Translations under genes and position numbers: made by a program
The notes under the pieces: model-generated
Told to the model about the DNA's origin: nothing
Seen by the model: only the letters and a program-made list of their open reading frames with translations
The model's database searches: none
In this document: positions 7,014 through 7,522 of the stretch, piece after piece
How positions within the stretch are numbered: position 1 is the stretch's first letter
Layout: the number at the start of each line of letters is the position of its first letter
DNA from: Methyloligella sp.
GTDB lineage: Bacteria > Pseudomonadota > Alphaproteobacteria > Rhizobiales > JALUTE01
Assembly (NCBI GenBank): GCA_027058255.1
Contig: JALUTE010000492.1
Location: forward strand, 1 to 7,522
Reading direction: 5' to 3'
DNA length: 7,522 nt

Positions 7014-7041
7014 CGTGAGGGCGATTCGCTCGAAGCTCACG
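7014..7041 (+). repeat. Inverted repeat just after the O-antigen ligase-like gene
   Basis: CGTGAG (7014-7019) and CTCACG (7036-7041) can pair, with a small TTCG/CGAA stem (7025-7028 with 7031-7034) inside. It begins one base after the stop codon and could be a weak terminator or 3' end stabiliser. There is no T run and the internal loop is asymmetric, so support is limited. Confidence 0.3.
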
Positions 7042-7046
7042 CGATG

Positions 7047-7077
7047 TTCACAATTCCGCACCCGGGATGTGCTATTT
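7047..7077 (+). promoter_or_regulatory. Candidate promoter for the exported TPR-like gene
   Basis: The gap 7013-7111 has a local AT-richer patch. TTCACA (7047-7052) resembles a -35 box (5 of 6 to TTGACA). CTATTT (7072-7077) resembles the alphaproteobacterial -10 form CTATAT, with a 19-nt spacer; shifting one base to GCTATT gives 18 nt. Spacing is longer than ideal. The predicted transcript would begin about 28 nt before the ATG at 7112. GTTCAC (7046-7051) is repeated inverted as GTGAAC (7089-7094), which might be a regulator half-site pair but could be chance. Confidence 0.35.
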
Positions 7078-7097
7078 CCCGCGCAGGCGTGAACGGC

Positions 7098-7102
7098 AAG
7101 GA
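7098..7102 (+). promoter_or_regulatory. Ribosome binding site supporting the start at 7112
   Basis: AAGGA lies 9 nt before the ATG at 7112. The alternative ATGs at 7220 and 7223 have only a GGGG stretch upstream, so the earlier start is favoured. That choice places the 24-nt repeat inside the coding sequence rather than in the leader. Confidence 0.55.
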
Positions 7103-7111
7103 CGCGATCGG

Positions 7112-7522
7112 ATGCGCATCTCGAGAGCACGACCATTTCCGACATCTCTTGCGAGGGGGAAGGACCTTGCAGGGGCAGGGGGGAAGGGCCTTGCAGGGGC
7201 GCTGCGTCTTGCCGGGGCAATGATGCTCGCAGCGACGCTTTTCGCGGCGCCGGCGGCGTTGGGCGCCCAGCCGGCGGTGCCGGCGGGTGTTTCGGCGGCG
7301 CGGGCTCAGGCGGCGGCGAACGCCTTTCTGCGCGGAGAGGTGGTCCGGGCCATCGCCCTTTACGGCGAGGCTCTGGCGGCAAAGGACCTGCCGAGCGAGA
7401 TGAAGGCCAGCCTCCTGAACGACCGGGGCGTCGCCCACTGGCATCTGCGCCATGCCAAGGCCGCCATCGAGGACTTCAACACGGCGGTGACGCTCTATCC
7501 CGAATATGCCGCCGCCTACAAC
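7112..7522 (+). CDS. Exported TPR-like repeat protein, 5' part only
   Basis: The reading frame is open from the ATG at 7112 to the window edge, giving the first 137 residues of a protein cut by the window. It begins MRISRARPFP, followed by a long basic, Gly/Ala-rich stretch. A hydrophobic core then runs from about 36 to 50, with a likely signal peptidase site after LGA at residue 52, so the protein is probably periplasmic or outer-membrane associated. From about residue 65 it is helical and repeat-like: AFLRGEVVRAIALYGEAL (71-88), NDRGVAHWHLRHAKAAIEDF (103-122) and NTAVTLYPEYAAAYN (123-137). The A/G, Y, A and P spacing is that of tetratricopeptide repeats, which mediate protein-protein contacts. 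ATGs at 7220 and 7223 are alternative starts that would give a shorter signal peptide lacking a basic n-region. A candidate promoter lies upstream. The partner and role are unknown. Confidence 0.75.
   Translation, partial: MRISRARPFPTSLARGKDLAGAGGKGLAGALRLAGAMMLAATLFAAPAALGAQPAVPAGVSAARAQAAANAFLRGEVVRAIALYGEALAAKDLPSEMKASLLNDRGVAHWHLRHAKAAIEDFNTAVTLYPEYAAAYN
7155..7200 (+). repeat. 24-nt-period tandem near-duplication in the TPR gene N terminus
   Basis: Two 22-nt blocks, 7155-7176 and 7179-7200, start 24 nt apart and differ at one base (A7164 versus G7188). Each contains CTTGCAGGGGC. A degenerate further copy, TTGCCGGGGCA, is at 7209-7219. The period is a multiple of three, so in the 7112 frame it duplicates the peptide pattern GKDLAGA / GKGLAGA without breaking the frame. 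Confidence 0.75.

Overview
This window is about 7.5 kb of very GC-rich bacterial DNA. All recognisable genes lie on the + strand, packed closely, with strong G/C preference at third codon positions. Protein styles and base composition suggest an alphaproteobacterium, perhaps Hyphomicrobiales-like. That is an inference: there is no rRNA or other taxonomic marker here. I see no tRNA, rRNA, CRISPR array, insertion sequence, phage gene or local transcription factor.

Layout: (1) 4-1620, bifunctional NAD(P)H-hydrate epimerase/dehydratase (nnr), a metabolite-repair housekeeping enzyme. (2) 1621-1795, a noncoding gap with a tandem pair of near-identical 15-bp units just before the next gene. (3) 1796-4726, a complete tripartite TRAP transporter: periplasmic binding protein (dctP), small membrane subunit (dctQ) and large membrane permease (dctM). 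A strongly structured 133-nt gap separates dctP from dctQ, while dctQ and dctM overlap by ATGA. (4) 4785-5705, an isocitrate lyase/PEP mutase superfamily enzyme with the KRCGH catalytic loop of carbon-carbon lyases. (5) 5702-7012, an O-antigen ligase/polymerase-family membrane protein overlapping the lyase gene by ATGA. (6) 7013-7111, a relatively AT-rich gap with a candidate promoter. (7) 7112 to the window end, the 5' part of an exported protein with a TPR-like helical region, whose N terminus contains a 24-nt in-frame tandem near-duplication.

The clearest functional reading is an import-and-cleave module: the TRAP system takes up an organic acid using the ion gradient and the adjacent cytoplasmic lyase probably splits it, or a metabolite of it. 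The substrate cannot be read from the sequence. The O-antigen ligase-like gene is joined to the lyase by translational overlap but belongs functionally to envelope glycan assembly, so it may simply be co-transcribed. The most distinctive noncoding feature is the nested inverted repeat between dctP and dctQ: a perfect 12-bp outer stem around an inner hairpin. It could be an intercistronic RNA that raises binding-protein expression over the membrane subunits, or a copy of a dispersed palindromic repeat. I found no evidence of a wholly new multi-gene system.
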